A stretch of 64,000 nucleotides of DNA from Agrobacterium arsenijevicii (GTDB lineage: Bacteria; Pseudomonadota; Alphaproteobacteria; Rhizobiales; Rhizobiaceae), in contig JWIT01000001.1 in assembly GCA_000949895.1 (NCBI GenBank), positions 310,001 to 374,000 on the forward strand. Reading direction: 5' to 3'. A model generated the notes under the pieces. It was given only the letters and a program-made list of their open reading frames with translations, was not told the DNA's origin and searched no databases. Positions within the stretch are counted from its first letter, which is position 1. The number at the start of each line of letters is the position of its first letter. The translations under genes and the position numbers were made by a program. This document shows positions 26,208 to 34,830 of the stretch, one piece after another.

Positions 26208-26915
26208 ATGCCGACGCCTCTTATCGTTTCGGAAGTCTTCAAAAGCTTCACCATGCATCTTCGCGACGGCATTGAACTGCCGGTTGTCCGCGATGTCAGT
26301 TTTTCCGTTTCCGGCGGCGAATGTGTCGTACTCGGCGGCCCGTCCGGCATCGGCAAAAGCTCGATCCTGAAAATGCTCTATGGCAATTATGCCATCGACA
26401 GCGGCCAGATCCTTATCCGCCACGAGGAGCAGGTCATCGATATGGGCAGCGCCTCGCCGCGCACCATTCTCGATATTCGCCACCGCACCATTGGTTATGT
26501 CAGCCAGTTTCTTCGCACCGTGCCGCGTGTTTCGGCCATCGACGTCGTCGCCGAACCGCTTTTCGCGCGCAAGGTTGCAGTGGAAGAGGCTCGCGAGCAG
26601 GCAGCCCTTCTGCTCTCGAAACTCAACCTGCCGCGGGAATTGTGGTCGCTTCCGCCCGCCACCTTTTCCGGTGGCGAACAGCAGCGCGTCAACATTGCGC
26701 GCGGCTTCATCACCGACCATGCAATCCTGCTTCTCGATGAGCCAACCGCTTCGCTGGACGCCGTGAACCGGCGAGTGGTCGTTGACATGATCGTCGAGAA
26801 AAAAGCCAAGGGCACCGCACTGCTCGGCATTTTCCATGATGAGGAAGTGCGGGAAGCCGTGGCCGACCGCATTCTGGACGTTTCGAAATTTTCACCCCGG
26901 AAGGCAGCGGCATGA
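26208..26915 (+). CDS. phnL: C-P lyase ABC-type ATPase PhnL
   Basis: Second ABC ATPase of the C-P lyase system, needed with PhnGHI for the nucleosidase step. 235 residues from the ATG at 26208. Walker [11 protein letters not shown] (about 44-53), signature [15 protein letters not shown], and Walker [17 protein letters not shown]. There are 4 bp between the phnK stop and this start. The stop overlaps the next gene by 4 bp. Confidence 0.94.
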   Translation: MPTPLIVSEVFKSFTMHLRDGIELPVVRDVSFSVSGGECVVLGGPSGIGKSSILKMLYGNYAIDSGQILIRHEEQVIDMGSASPRTILDIRHRTIGYVSQFLRTVPRVSAIDVVAEPLFARKVAVEEAREQAALLLSKLNLPRELWSLPPATFSGGEQQRVNIARGFITDHAILLLDEPTASLDAVNRRVVVDMIVEKKAKGTALLGIFHDEEVREAVADRILDVSKFSPRKAAA

Positions 26916-27529
26916 GTGTCAAGGTCGGTCTCGAACCCGTCATTCACGAAAGTGCTCGCGTCACCAATTCATCGATCGGCCGCTATACCGAAGTTTCGGA
27001 GCGCTGCCGTATCGAGGAAGTCGAGATGGGCGACTATTCCTATGTCATGCAGGATGGCGCGATCTGGTGCGCCAGCATCGGCAAATTCGTCAACATCGCC
27101 GCCGCTGTCCGCATCAACGCGACCAATCATCCGATGTCGCGCGCCACACTCCACCATTTCACCTACCGTGCCCGCAGCTATTGGGACGACGCCGAGGATG
27201 AAACGGACTTCTTCGCCGCCCGCCGCGCCAAGCGTGTGGTGATCGGCCACGATGTGTGGATCGGCCATGGCGCAACCATCCTGCCCGGCGTTACCGTTGG
27301 AAACGGTGCGGTGATCGGCGCCGGTGCCGTCGTCTCGAAAGATGTGGCGCCCTATACCATCGTCGGCGGCGTACCTGCCCGGCTGATCCGCGAACGTTTT
27401 CCTGCGGAACTCGGCCAGCGCATGGACGATCTCAAATGGTGGGACTGGGACCATGCAACGCTGCGCGTTGCGCTGGATGATTTCCGGACCCTTGCCGCCG
27501 AGGATTTCGTGGCGAAATACGCCGGGTAA
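26912..27529 (+). CDS. Phn-operon hexapeptide-repeat transferase (left-handed beta-helix family)
   Basis: 205-residue protein with left-handed beta-helix repeats ([20 protein letters not shown] near the N-terminus and [36 protein letters not shown] later) and a [14 protein letters not shown]-terminal closing turn. It resembles chloramphenicol/xenobiotic acetyltransferases and belongs to the transferase family often found in alphaproteobacterial phn loci. The gene overlaps phnL, so it is translated with the C-P lyase genes. It could acetylate aminophosphonates, the job of PhnO in E. coli, but that is inference and the substrate is unknown. Confidence 0.85.
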   Translation: MSVKVGLEPVIHESARVTNSSIGRYTEVSERCRIEEVEMGDYSYVMQDGAIWCASIGKFVNIAAAVRINATNHPMSRATLHHFTYRARSYWDDAEDETDFFAARRAKRVVIGHDVWIGHGATILPGVTVGNGAVIGAGAVVSKDVAPYTIVGGVPARLIRERFPAELGQRMDDLKWWDWDHATLRVALDDFRTLAAEDFVAKYAG

Positions 27530-27559
27530 AATCGACCCCGCACCGAAGAAATTGCAGAT

Positions 27560-27578
27560 CCCGGGGCCATGCTCCGGG
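27560..27578 (+). terminator. GC-rich hairpin after the phnG-to-transferase unit
   Basis: CCCGGGGC (27560-27567) pairs with GCTCCGGG (27571-27578) with one mismatch or wobble and a 3-nt loop, 31 bp after the transferase stop. It lacks a T-run, so its strength as a terminator is unclear. A new PHO box and phnC follow. Confidence 0.4.
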
Positions 27579-27680
27579 GTCCGCATAACTGTGTTTGTGA
27601 GGCACCGGGCGAGTTTCAACCCATTGGCTTGATTGCCAGAAGGTTTGTCGGCGAACACAGGGATCCGGCGTCTGTGAGTT

Positions 27681-27709
27681 CTGTAATATTTTCTTCATCA
27701 AACTGACAT
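27681..27709 (+). promoter_or_regulatory. Candidate triple PHO box upstream of phnC
   Basis: Three 7-mers in exact 11-bp phase, CTGTAAT (27681), TCTTCAT (27692) and CTGACAT (27703), match CTGTCAT at 6, 4 and 6 of 7 positions. The array ends 58 bp before the phnC start codon. This suggests a second PhoB-controlled promoter serving phnCDE-phnMN. Binding is inferred. Confidence 0.6.
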
Positions 27710-27767
27710 CGGTACTTCACGGACCACTGCTAGGTCGAACCCCATCAGAAGAAGATTGGACGGGGAA

Positions 27768-28628
27768 ATGAGCTTTCACCTGAAGCAAGTCACGCGCCGT
27801 TTTGGCAACCACACTGCGGTCGATTCCGTGAATGTGGAAATTCCGCAAGGCCAGATGGTTGGCGTGATCGGACGCTCGGGCGCGGGAAAATCGACGCTGC
27901 TGCGTATGATCAATCGCCTCGTCGATCCTTCCTCGGGCTCCATCCATTTCAACGACACGGAAGTCTCGTCGCTGAAGGGTGCCGCTCTGCGCAACTGGCA
28001 GCGCGACTGCGCCATGATCTTCCAGCAGTTCAATCTGGTGCCGCGCCTCGACGTGCTCACCAATGTCATGCTCGGCCGCCTGAACCACCGTTCGACGGCG
28101 CTCAGCCTCTTCAACATCTTTACCAATGACGAGCGCCTGATGGCGATCGCCGCCCTCGAGCGGCTCGGTATCGAGCATGTGGCCATGCAGGCGGCCGGCA
28201 CGCTTTCCGGCGGCCAGCAGCAGCGCGTCGCCATCGCCCGGGCGTTGATGCAGTCTCCGAAGATGGTTCTGGCCGACGAGCCTATCGCCTCCCTCGACCC
28301 GCTGAACGCCAAGATCGTGATGGACGCCCTGCGCGACATCAACGAGCGTGAAGGCATCACCGTCATCACCAATCTGCACACGCTGGATACGGCGCGCAAT
28401 TATTGCGAGCGCATCATCGGCATGTCGCATGGCCGCGTCGTTTTCGACGGAACGCCCGCCGAACTGACGGCCACAGCCGTCACGGAGATTTACGGCACGG
28501 ATTCGCACGGTGCCGGCATCGACGAGACCATGACCTCGACCAGCATCAACATTCCCGGAGCGCAGCTTTCCGCGCGTCCGGTACAGCAATCTGCCGGTCC
28601 CGAACCGCTCGCTCTGGCCGGGCTCTGA
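27768..28628 (+). CDS. phnC: Phosphonate ABC transporter ATP-binding protein PhnC
   Basis: ATPase of the phosphonate/phosphate-ester importer. 286 residues from the ATG at 27768 ([13 protein letters not shown]) preceded by a GGGGAA ribosome-binding site; an upstream TTG at 27756 is less likely. Walker [10 protein letters not shown], signature [15 protein letters not shown], Walker [13 protein letters not shown] and [11 protein letters not shown] are present. A Pro/Ala-rich tail of about 30 residues ends the protein. phnD follows after 85 bp. Confidence 0.95.
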   Translation: MSFHLKQVTRRFGNHTAVDSVNVEIPQGQMVGVIGRSGAGKSTLLRMINRLVDPSSGSIHFNDTEVSSLKGAALRNWQRDCAMIFQQFNLVPRLDVLTNVMLGRLNHRSTALSLFNIFTNDERLMAIAALERLGIEHVAMQAAGTLSGGQQQRVAIARALMQSPKMVLADEPIASLDPLNAKIVMDALRDINEREGITVITNLHTLDTARNYCERIIGMSHGRVVFDGTPAELTATAVTEIYGTDSHGAGIDETMTSTSINIPGAQLSARPVQQSAGPEPLALAGL

Positions 28629-28713
28629 GGAACCGCTCAGCATCGTTTGCGCCCGCGTCAAGGGCCGATACTTCACAACAAACTCCGGCTCGCCGGGAAA
28701 CAGGAGAAAGTCC

Positions 28714-29619
28714 ATGTTGAAGAAAATCCTTCTTTCGGCAGTCGCCCTTGGCGTTCTGGCCGGTTCCGCCATGGCTCAGGACGTCAAGGTCCTGCGTATC
28801 GGTCTCGACGGTTCCGAAAACGAAGCCGACCAGATCCGCAACACGAAGTGCGTTGCCGATGGCCTGAAGGCCGCGACCGGCGTTTCCGAAGTTCAGGTTT
28901 TCCCGTCGCCGGACTATAACGGCGTCATCCAGGGCCTGCTCGGCGGCACCATTGACATCGCCTCCATGGGCGCTTCCTCCTACGCCAAGATCGCTCTTGC
29001 CGATCCCAAGGCCGTAGACCCGGTCCTGACCACCGTCGGCGCTGACGGTTCGACCGGCTACTACACGATCATGGTTGCCCGCAAGGACAGCGGCATCAAG
29101 ACGCTCGCAGACGCCAAGGGCAAGAAGATCGGCTTTGCCGATCCTGACTCCACCTCCGGCTTCCTCATCCCGAACGTGGCGATCCCGAAGGAAACCGGCG
29201 TTCCGGTCAAGGAATACTTCTCTGAAACCGGCTTCGGCGGCGGCCATGAGAACCTCGTTCTCGCCGTTCTCGACAAGAAGTTCGACGTCGGCACGACGTT
29301 CGGTTCTGGCGTCGGCAAGTGGGAAGAAGGCTACTCTGCCGGCAACCTCTACCAGATGGTCAAGAAGGGTAACCTCGACATGGACGATATCGTTCAGGTC
29401 TGGAAGTCCCCGCTGATCCCGAACGGTCCGCTTCTCGTTGCCAACAAGATCGGCGACAGCATGAAGAAGAAGGTTGAAGACTTCTTCATGGAACTGCCGA
29501 AGAAGGACCTCGCTTGCTTCCAGGGCTTCACCCAGGGCAAGAACACCGCTTACATCAAGGTCGACCCGTCCTTCTACCAGACGATCGTCGACGCCCGTAA
29601 GTCCGTTATCGGCGGCTGA
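28714..29619 (+). CDS. phnD: Phosphonate ABC transporter substrate-binding protein PhnD
   Basis: Periplasmic phosphonate receptor. 301 residues with a signal peptide at about 1-22 (ending AMA) and PhnD-family segments LRIGLDGSENEADQIRN, GLLGGTIDIASMGASSYAKI and the substrate-binding loop GFADPDSTSGFLIPNVA. The codon usage is strongly biased to C/G-ending codons, as expected for an abundant binding protein. A strong hairpin terminator lies immediately downstream, before phnE1. Confidence 0.95.
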   Translation: MLKKILLSAVALGVLAGSAMAQDVKVLRIGLDGSENEADQIRNTKCVADGLKAATGVSEVQVFPSPDYNGVIQGLLGGTIDIASMGASSYAKIALADPKAVDPVLTTVGADGSTGYYTIMVARKDSGIKTLADAKGKKIGFADPDSTSGFLIPNVAIPKETGVPVKEYFSETGFGGGHENLVLAVLDKKFDVGTTFGSGVGKWEEGYSAGNLYQMVKKGNLDMDDIVQVWKSPLIPNGPLLVANKIGDSMKKKVEDFFMELPKKDLACFQGFTQGKNTAYIKVDPSFYQTIVDARKSVIGG

Positions 29620-29638
29620 TCCTCAGATCATATCCGGA

Positions 29639-29670
29639 AGCGGCGGTGCCTAGCGGCACCGCCGCTTTTT
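29639..29670 (+). terminator. Strong intra-operon hairpin terminator between phnD and phnE1
   Basis: AGCGGCGGTGCC (29639-29650) pairs perfectly with GGCACCGCCGCT (29655-29666) around a 4-nt loop, followed by TTTT. It lies 20 bp after phnD. It probably causes partial termination so that the binding protein is made in excess of the permeases. Confidence 0.8.
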
Positions 29671-29689
29671 GCCAATAAAGGAAAGCGGC

Positions 29690-30676
29690 ATGGCGACCCC
29701 CCTGCACCATGGTACCCTCACGCCCGAGGGATTGAGCGCATCGTCCCGAACGGTCATGCGTCATTATCAACAGCAGCTTAAGACACGGCGGATTTATACC
29801 GTTATTTCGCTCGTGATCTTCCTCATCGTCCTTGCCGCTTCATTGAATTTCGCCAATGAGGCCAATTCGGGCAAGTTCTTCGAGCGCCTGCCGTATTTTT
29901 TCGACTTCATGAAAACCTTCGTGCCGGATAGTCCGCTCGAGGTCTTCCGCGCGATGTTCGACCTGCCGTCGCCCTATGCCAACGGTTCGCTGAAATACAA
30001 TTATGTCGCGGATCGCGTCTACATCACCAATGGCTTCTATATACCGCATTTCATCTATCAGCTGATCATCACGCTCAACATCGCGCTGGTCTCGACGATC
30101 ATCGGCACGGCTTTCGCCTTTGTGCTCTGCTTCTTCGCCTCCACCAATCTCATTGGCGCCGGTCTCGTGCGCTGGGTGGTACGCCGAATAATGGAGATCC
30201 TGCGCGCCTTTCCCGAAATCGTTGTCGCCGGATTGCTGACCGCCATCTTATCGATTGGGCCGATTGCGGCAATCATCGCGATTTCCGTCCACACGATCGG
30301 GGCTTTGGGCAAGCTGTTCTTCGAAGTCGTGGAAAATGCCGACATGAAGGCCGATGAAGGCCTGCGCGCTGCCGGTGCCAACTGGCTGGAGCGGGTGCGC
30401 TTCGCCATTGTGCCGCAGGTTCTGCCCAATTTCGTTTCCTACGCCTTGCTGCGTGCCGAAATCAACGTGCGCGCCTCGACTATCATCGGCGCCGTCGGCG
30501 GCGGCGGTATCGGCGAGGTCTTCCGCCTCTCGATCGGTAACGACCATGCCTCCAAGACCTATGCCATCATCATCCTGCTGCTGATCACCATCATCGCCGT
30601 CGACCAGTTTTCCAGCTGGCTGCGCCGCAGGTTGATCGGTCATCAATCCTTCGAATTCGGACGGGGAGCGGCCTGA
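29690..30676 (+). CDS. phnE1: Phosphonate ABC transporter permease PhnE (first copy)
   Basis: Inner-membrane permease of the PhnCDE importer. 328 residues from the ATG at 29690 (MATPLHHGTLTPEGL) with an AAGGAAAG ribosome-binding site. N-terminal membrane segment at about 42-60, a periplasmic stretch, then the permease domain with EAA-loop DEGLRAAGANWLERVRFAIVPQ. The stop overlaps the start of the second permease gene by one base. Confidence 0.93.
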   Translation: MATPLHHGTLTPEGLSASSRTVMRHYQQQLKTRRIYTVISLVIFLIVLAASLNFANEANSGKFFERLPYFFDFMKTFVPDSPLEVFRAMFDLPSPYANGSLKYNYVADRVYITNGFYIPHFIYQLIITLNIALVSTIIGTAFAFVLCFFASTNLIGAGLVRWVVRRIMEILRAFPEIVVAGLLTAILSIGPIAAIIAISVHTIGALGKLFFEVVENADMKADEGLRAAGANWLERVRFAIVPQVLPNFVSYALLRAEINVRASTIIGAVGGGGIGEVFRLSIGNDHASKTYAIIILLLITIIAVDQFSSWLRRRLIGHQSFEFGRGAA

Positions 30677-32025
30677 TGTCGTCCACTTTCATTCTTAACA
30701 CCGCCGATCGTGAGAGACTGACTGCCGCACATCCCGCAATTTTCAATCGCGGTTTCATGCAACGATACGGTTTTCTGACCGGTATTGTCGCCGTCCTCGT
30801 TTATCTCACCGCCTGCTTTTTCTTCTTTAATGTCGGTCCCGCTTTCATGCAGGGCCGATGGGATCGCGCTTCAAGCTATATTCAGGACTGGTATTCCTGG
30901 CGCGCCCAACCGCGCCTGCGTTTCGAAGACGGCAAGGTCGCGCCGCAATGGTCGAGCCGCAGACAATATCCTGTCGATGCGCCGATCGACTGGCTGCAGC
31001 CTTTGCCGGATGGCGGTTACAGCGTGGTTTATGCGGGCACGGAAAACCGTCTCGACGTGACGACGACCCGCGTGGACGTCTATGTCGACGGCAAGAACTA
31101 TCCCGTCATCATTAACGGCGACACGGCACTGGCGCCTGAGGCCCTGCCGGAAGAAATCAAGCAGGACGGCAACAAGGTTCTCGTACATTACGGTTTTGCC
31201 GGTCAGGCGGAAATCCGCACCAGCCAGGTCTATGTGCAGCGACGGTTCCTCGGATGGGCGAATTTCCTGTTCGACACCAAGTCGGAATTCTGGGGCAAGG
31301 GTTATGGCGATCTGGCCGCATTGGCGCTGTGGGGGGAAAGGCTCGATCCCCAGCGCTCCAATATCAGCCACATGGTCGATGATTTCCTCGACAATAGCGT
31401 CTGGCAACACGCCGATATTCTTTCCAAGCTGATGCAGACGCTGGTCATGGCCTTTGTCGGCACGCTGTTCGGTACACTTGTCGCCCTGCCACTTGCCTTT
31501 CTCGCCGCACGCAATATCACCGCCAACAGAGCTGCCAACTGGGGCATGAAGCGCCTGTTCGACTTCCTTCGGTCGATCGACATGCTGATCTGGGCGCTGT
31601 TCTTCACCCGCAGCTTCGGCCCCGGACCGATCCCCGGCATCGCCGCAATCTTCTTCACCGATACCGGCGCGCTCGGCAAGGTCTATGCAGAGGCGCTGGA
31701 GAATGTGGACGACAAGCAGCGTGAAGGCGTCAAATCGGTCGGCGCTTCCCCGATTGCCGTCAATCGCTTCGGCGTGCTTCCACAGGTCCTGCCGGTGTTC
31801 ATTTCCCAGTCGCTCTATTTCTGGGAAAGCAACACCCGTTCCGCCACGATCATCGGTGCGGTCGGCGCCGGCGGCATCGGCCTGAAACTGCTGGAAGCGA
31901 TGGGCACCAATGCCGACTGGGACAAGGTCGCTTACATGGTCCTGCTCATCCTGTTCGTGGTTTTCCTGTTCGACCATATCTCGAACTCCCTGCGCTCGCG
32001 CCTGATCGGGAAAACACAGCACTAG
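30676..32025 (+). CDS. phnE2: Phosphonate ABC transporter permease PhnE (second copy, long form)
   Basis: Second permease, 449 residues. An N-terminal membrane segment (about 35-55) is followed by a periplasmic domain of roughly 180 residues (about 60-240) that is absent from the first copy, then a PhnE permease domain with EAA-loop REGVKSVGASPIAVNRFGVLPQ. Paired, unequal phnE genes are usual in alphaproteobacterial phn loci and probably form a heterodimer. The function of the extra periplasmic domain is not known. Confidence 0.92.
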   Translation: MSSTFILNTADRERLTAAHPAIFNRGFMQRYGFLTGIVAVLVYLTACFFFFNVGPAFMQGRWDRASSYIQDWYSWRAQPRLRFEDGKVAPQWSSRRQYPVDAPIDWLQPLPDGGYSVVYAGTENRLDVTTTRVDVYVDGKNYPVIINGDTALAPEALPEEIKQDGNKVLVHYGFAGQAEIRTSQVYVQRRFLGWANFLFDTKSEFWGKGYGDLAALALWGERLDPQRSNISHMVDDFLDNSVWQHADILSKLMQTLVMAFVGTLFGTLVALPLAFLAARNITANRAANWGMKRLFDFLRSIDMLIWALFFTRSFGPGPIPGIAAIFFTDTGALGKVYAEALENVDDKQREGVKSVGASPIAVNRFGVLPQVLPVFISQSLYFWESNTRSATIIGAVGAGGIGLKLLEAMGTNADWDKVAYMVLLILFVVFLFDHISNSLRSRLIGKTQH

Positions 32026-32321
32026 GTCAAAGAAGCGGAGCGGGGTTTCATGTGAAAGCCACCATGGTTTTCGCCATCCCGCTCCTTGGCACCGGCGCAA
32101 AACCGGAGCTTTTTTGCAAAGCCCCATCCGTCCACTCAATGTGCAATCTGCGCCTTCAGCACATTCGAAAGCTGCGCGGCGTTTCGAGCGCTTTTTTCCT
32201 CCAGCATCATCATTCTGTCACGGAAAGCCATTACCTCGCACTCCTGACCTTGCGGGAAGCAGGCGAGTCACGCCAAATAGCTTTTCATCCAGGTTTTCCA
32301 TGACACCGAAGAGTGCTTGCC
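32026..32321. other. Intergenic region between phnE2 and the DUF1045 gene
   Basis: The 296-bp gap starts with a dispersed palindrome (32037-32085). The rest holds no ORF with a credible start and no clear promoter or PHO box. The short open frames in it have no family features. Confidence 0.5.
32037..32085. repeat. Dispersed palindromic repeat
   Basis: Outer arms GGAGCGGGG (32037-32045) and CCCGCTCC (32078-32085) with an inner GAAAGCC / GGTTTTCGCC core. Same family as 3912-3957, 10298-10346 and 19322-19365. It follows phnE2 directly. Confidence 0.6.
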
Positions 32322-33011
32322 GTGCGCTACGCCATCTATTTTTCTCCGGCTAAAGATCATCCGTTGACCGAAGCGGCATCGCGCTGGCTCGGACGCAACG
32401 CGTTTTCCGGCGCCCAACACGATGACCATGACGCCTATGCGGAAATGACGGAAGAGCCCCGCCGTTACGGTTTCCATGCGACGCTGAAGGCCCCCTTCGA
32501 GCTTGCCGAAAAATACAGCGAAGCCGAGCTTGTCGCTGCCGTCGAACAGTTTGCGGCCAGCCAGCCCACCTTTGATATTCCGCGTGTCGTCGTCGGCGCG
32601 CTCGGGCCGTTTTTCGCACTTGTTCCGGACCGGACCTACCAACCGTTGCAGGATTTCGCCGCTGAGATCGTCGATCATTTCGACCGGTTTCGCGCGCCCC
32701 TGTCCGAGACCGACATTGCCCGGCGTCGGCCGCAGAACCTGACGGAAAGCCAGCGACAAAATCTGTCGCTCTGGGGTTATCCGCACGTCATGGACGACTT
32801 CCGCTTTCATATGACGCTGACCGGCCGCATTGACGAAAACGACGCGCCTGCAATTCAAAATGTGCTTTCGACCCGCTTTTCCGAGTTTGTCGACCGGCCT
32901 CTCACCATTTCCGGCCTCGCTTTGTTCATTGAAGAAACGCGCGGCGAACCCTTCACCGTTCATCGCTGGCACCCGCTTGGCCAGCAGCCAAAGAAAGATG
33001 CTGACCCATGA
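32322..33011 (+). CDS. Phn-operon DUF1045 protein, predicted 2H phosphoesterase
   Basis: Belongs to the phosphonate-operon-associated DUF1045 family. The GTG at 32322 (MRYAIYFSPAKDHPL), 8 nt after GAAGAG, gives 229 residues; a GTG 9 bp upstream is too close to that site. Two HxT motifs, H52-A-T54 (FHATLKAPF) and H163-M-T165 (FHMTLTG), define the 2H phosphoesterase fold. Its stop overlaps phnM by 4 bp. No phnP is seen in this window, so this protein may open 5-phosphoribosyl 1,2-cyclic phosphate. That role is inference; the family and fold are better supported. Confidence 0.82.
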   Translation: MRYAIYFSPAKDHPLTEAASRWLGRNAFSGAQHDDHDAYAEMTEEPRRYGFHATLKAPFELAEKYSEAELVAAVEQFAASQPTFDIPRVVVGALGPFFALVPDRTYQPLQDFAAEIVDHFDRFRAPLSETDIARRRPQNLTESQRQNLSLWGYPHVMDDFRFHMTLTGRIDENDAPAIQNVLSTRFSEFVDRPLTISGLALFIEETRGEPFTVHRWHPLGQQPKKDADP

Positions 33012-34144
33012 CCGAGCACGCCCTTTCCAATGCCCGTATCGTTCTGGAAGACGATATTATTCTGGGCTCCGTTCTGATCCGTGACGGCAAGATCGCCGAT
33101 ATCAGCGAAGGCGCCTCCAAAACCGGAGAGGATCTCGAAGGCGATTTCCTCATTCCCGGTCTGGTGGAGCTGCACACCGACCATCTGGAACAGCATTATT
33201 CGCCACGCCCCGGCGTGCTCTGGGACAAGATCGCGGCCATTCAGGCCCACGACGCACAGGTGGCATCGTCCGGCATCACCACGGTGTTCGACTGCCTGCG
33301 GCTCGGCTCTGACGAAGATGGTGGCTTCAAGAAGGGCGAAATGCGGGAAATGGCGGATGCCATCGAGGCTGCAGCCGATCAAAACCGCCTGCGGGCAGAC
33401 CACATGCTGCACCTGCGCTGTGAAGTTGCCTCATCAGATGTTCTGGAACATTTCGAAGATTTTGAGACCGATCCCCGCGTGCGGCTGATTTCCCTGATGG
33501 ATCACTCCCCGGGGCAGCGCCAGTTCCAGTCGATGGATCAATATATCTTCTATTATCAGAAGAAGCGCGGACTGAGCGACGAGGCTTTCGCCGAGTTCGT
33601 CAGACGTCGGCAGACGGCATCGGCGGAATATTCCACAAAACACCGGGATTATCTCGCCGCCCGCTGCGCCGAGCGCGGCATAACCGTTGCAAGCCATGAT
33701 GACGCCACCGAAGCGCATGTGGGCGAAGCAATCGGCCATGGCGTAAAACTGGCGGAGTTCCCCACCAGCGTCGAGGCCGCAAAAGCCTCGCACAGCGCCG
33801 GCATGAGCGTTCTGATGGGTGCGCCGAACATCGTTCGCGGCAAGTCCCATTCCGGCAACATTGCCGCCCGTGATCTTGCCGAGCTTGGTGTGCTGGATGT
33901 TCTCTCGTCCGACTATGTGCCGTTCAGCCTGCTTTACGCGCCATTCCTGCTGGCCGACCAGGTGGAAGCCATCACCCTGCCGGAAGCGCTCCGCATGGTC
34001 AGCGCCACGCCGGCACGAACGGTGGGCCTTGTTGATCGCGGTCGCATAGCGGCGGGGTTGCGGGCTGACCTCGTCAGGGTTCACCGCGAAGATGGCGTGC
34101 CGGTTGCCCGTGCGGTCTGGCGTCAGGGCAAACGTGTCGCATGA
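33008..34144 (+). CDS. phnM: Alpha-D-ribose 1-methylphosphonate 5-triphosphate diphosphatase PhnM
   Basis: Amidohydrolase-superfamily enzyme that removes pyrophosphate from the triphosphate intermediate before C-P cleavage. 378 residues. The metal-site motif LVELHTDHLEQH is near residue 55, and SHDDATEAHVGEA, MGAPNIVRGKSHSGN and VLSSDYVP follow as in PhnM. The start overlaps the DUF1045 gene by 4 bp and the stop overlaps phnN by 4 bp, showing tight coupling. Confidence 0.95.
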   Translation: MTEHALSNARIVLEDDIILGSVLIRDGKIADISEGASKTGEDLEGDFLIPGLVELHTDHLEQHYSPRPGVLWDKIAAIQAHDAQVASSGITTVFDCLRLGSDEDGGFKKGEMREMADAIEAAADQNRLRADHMLHLRCEVASSDVLEHFEDFETDPRVRLISLMDHSPGQRQFQSMDQYIFYYQKKRGLSDEAFAEFVRRRQTASAEYSTKHRDYLAARCAERGITVASHDDATEAHVGEAIGHGVKLAEFPTSVEAAKASHSAGMSVLMGAPNIVRGKSHSGNIAARDLAELGVLDVLSSDYVPFSLLYAPFLLADQVEAITLPEALRMVSATPARTVGLVDRGRIAAGLRADLVRVHREDGVPVARAVWRQGKRVA

Positions 34145-34743
34145 CCGGCGAAGGACAGGATAATCGGCGTGACGGCGTATCACCCGGAACCATGATCGTG
34201 ATTGTCGGCCCGAGCGGGGCCGGCAAGGACACGCTGATGGATTATGCGGCGACGCAATTGTCCGGGCGGCCCGGCTTCCACTTCACCCGCCGGGTCATTA
34301 CCCGCAGCGGTGATGCGGGCGGTGAAAATCACGACGCGGTTTCCATGCACGAGTTCGAACGGCTGGAAGACGAAGGTGCTTTTGCCGTCTCCTGGCAGGC
34401 GCACGGGTTGAAATACGGCATTCCTGCCGCCGTCTATCGCCATCTCAATGCGGGGGACGTGGTTATCGCCAACGGCTCCCGCTCAGCCCTGCCACAATTT
34501 GGCACCGCCTTTGCCCGCCTCAAGGTCGTCAACATCGTTGCACGGCCGGATGTACTGGCCAAGCGGCTGGAACAACGCGGGCGAGAAAGCCGGGAGGATA
34601 TTCTCCGGCGGCTGGAACGCAGTTCGCTCACCGTCGTCGGAGATTTCGACGTGACGACCGTGGACAATAGCGGTGCTATGGAAGATGCGGGCAAAACCAT
34701 CATGCAGGTGCTGGAGCAAAGTGCCTGCTTTGGCCGCATTTAA
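34141..34743 (+). CDS. phnN: Ribose 1,5-bisphosphate phosphokinase PhnN
   Basis: Phosphorylates ribose 1,5-bisphosphate to PRPP, returning the ribose unit to nucleotide metabolism. 200 residues with P-loop IVGPSGAGKDT (about 20-30), FTRRVITR, and the guanylate-kinase-like LEDEGAFAVSWQAHGLKYGIP segment. Last gene of the phn unit. The short gap to the AraC gene (87 bp) shows no clear terminator. Confidence 0.94.
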   Translation: MTGEGQDNRRDGVSPGTMIVIVGPSGAGKDTLMDYAATQLSGRPGFHFTRRVITRSGDAGGENHDAVSMHEFERLEDEGAFAVSWQAHGLKYGIPAAVYRHLNAGDVVIANGSRSALPQFGTAFARLKVVNIVARPDVLAKRLEQRGRESREDILRRLERSSLTVVGDFDVTTVDNSGAMEDAGKTIMQVLEQSACFGRI

Positions 34744-34830
34744 ACTCCACAACCCGAACTGCTCGACAAACGGCTTCCCAACGCTTACCATCAGGCGACA
34801 ATTTCCAAACATGGTACGCCAAGGCGAGGG

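Noticed and set aside
32052-32303. 83-codon plus-strand open frame between phnE2 and the DUF1045 gene
   Set aside because: It has no ribosome-binding site, starts within a dispersed palindrome and shows no family features.
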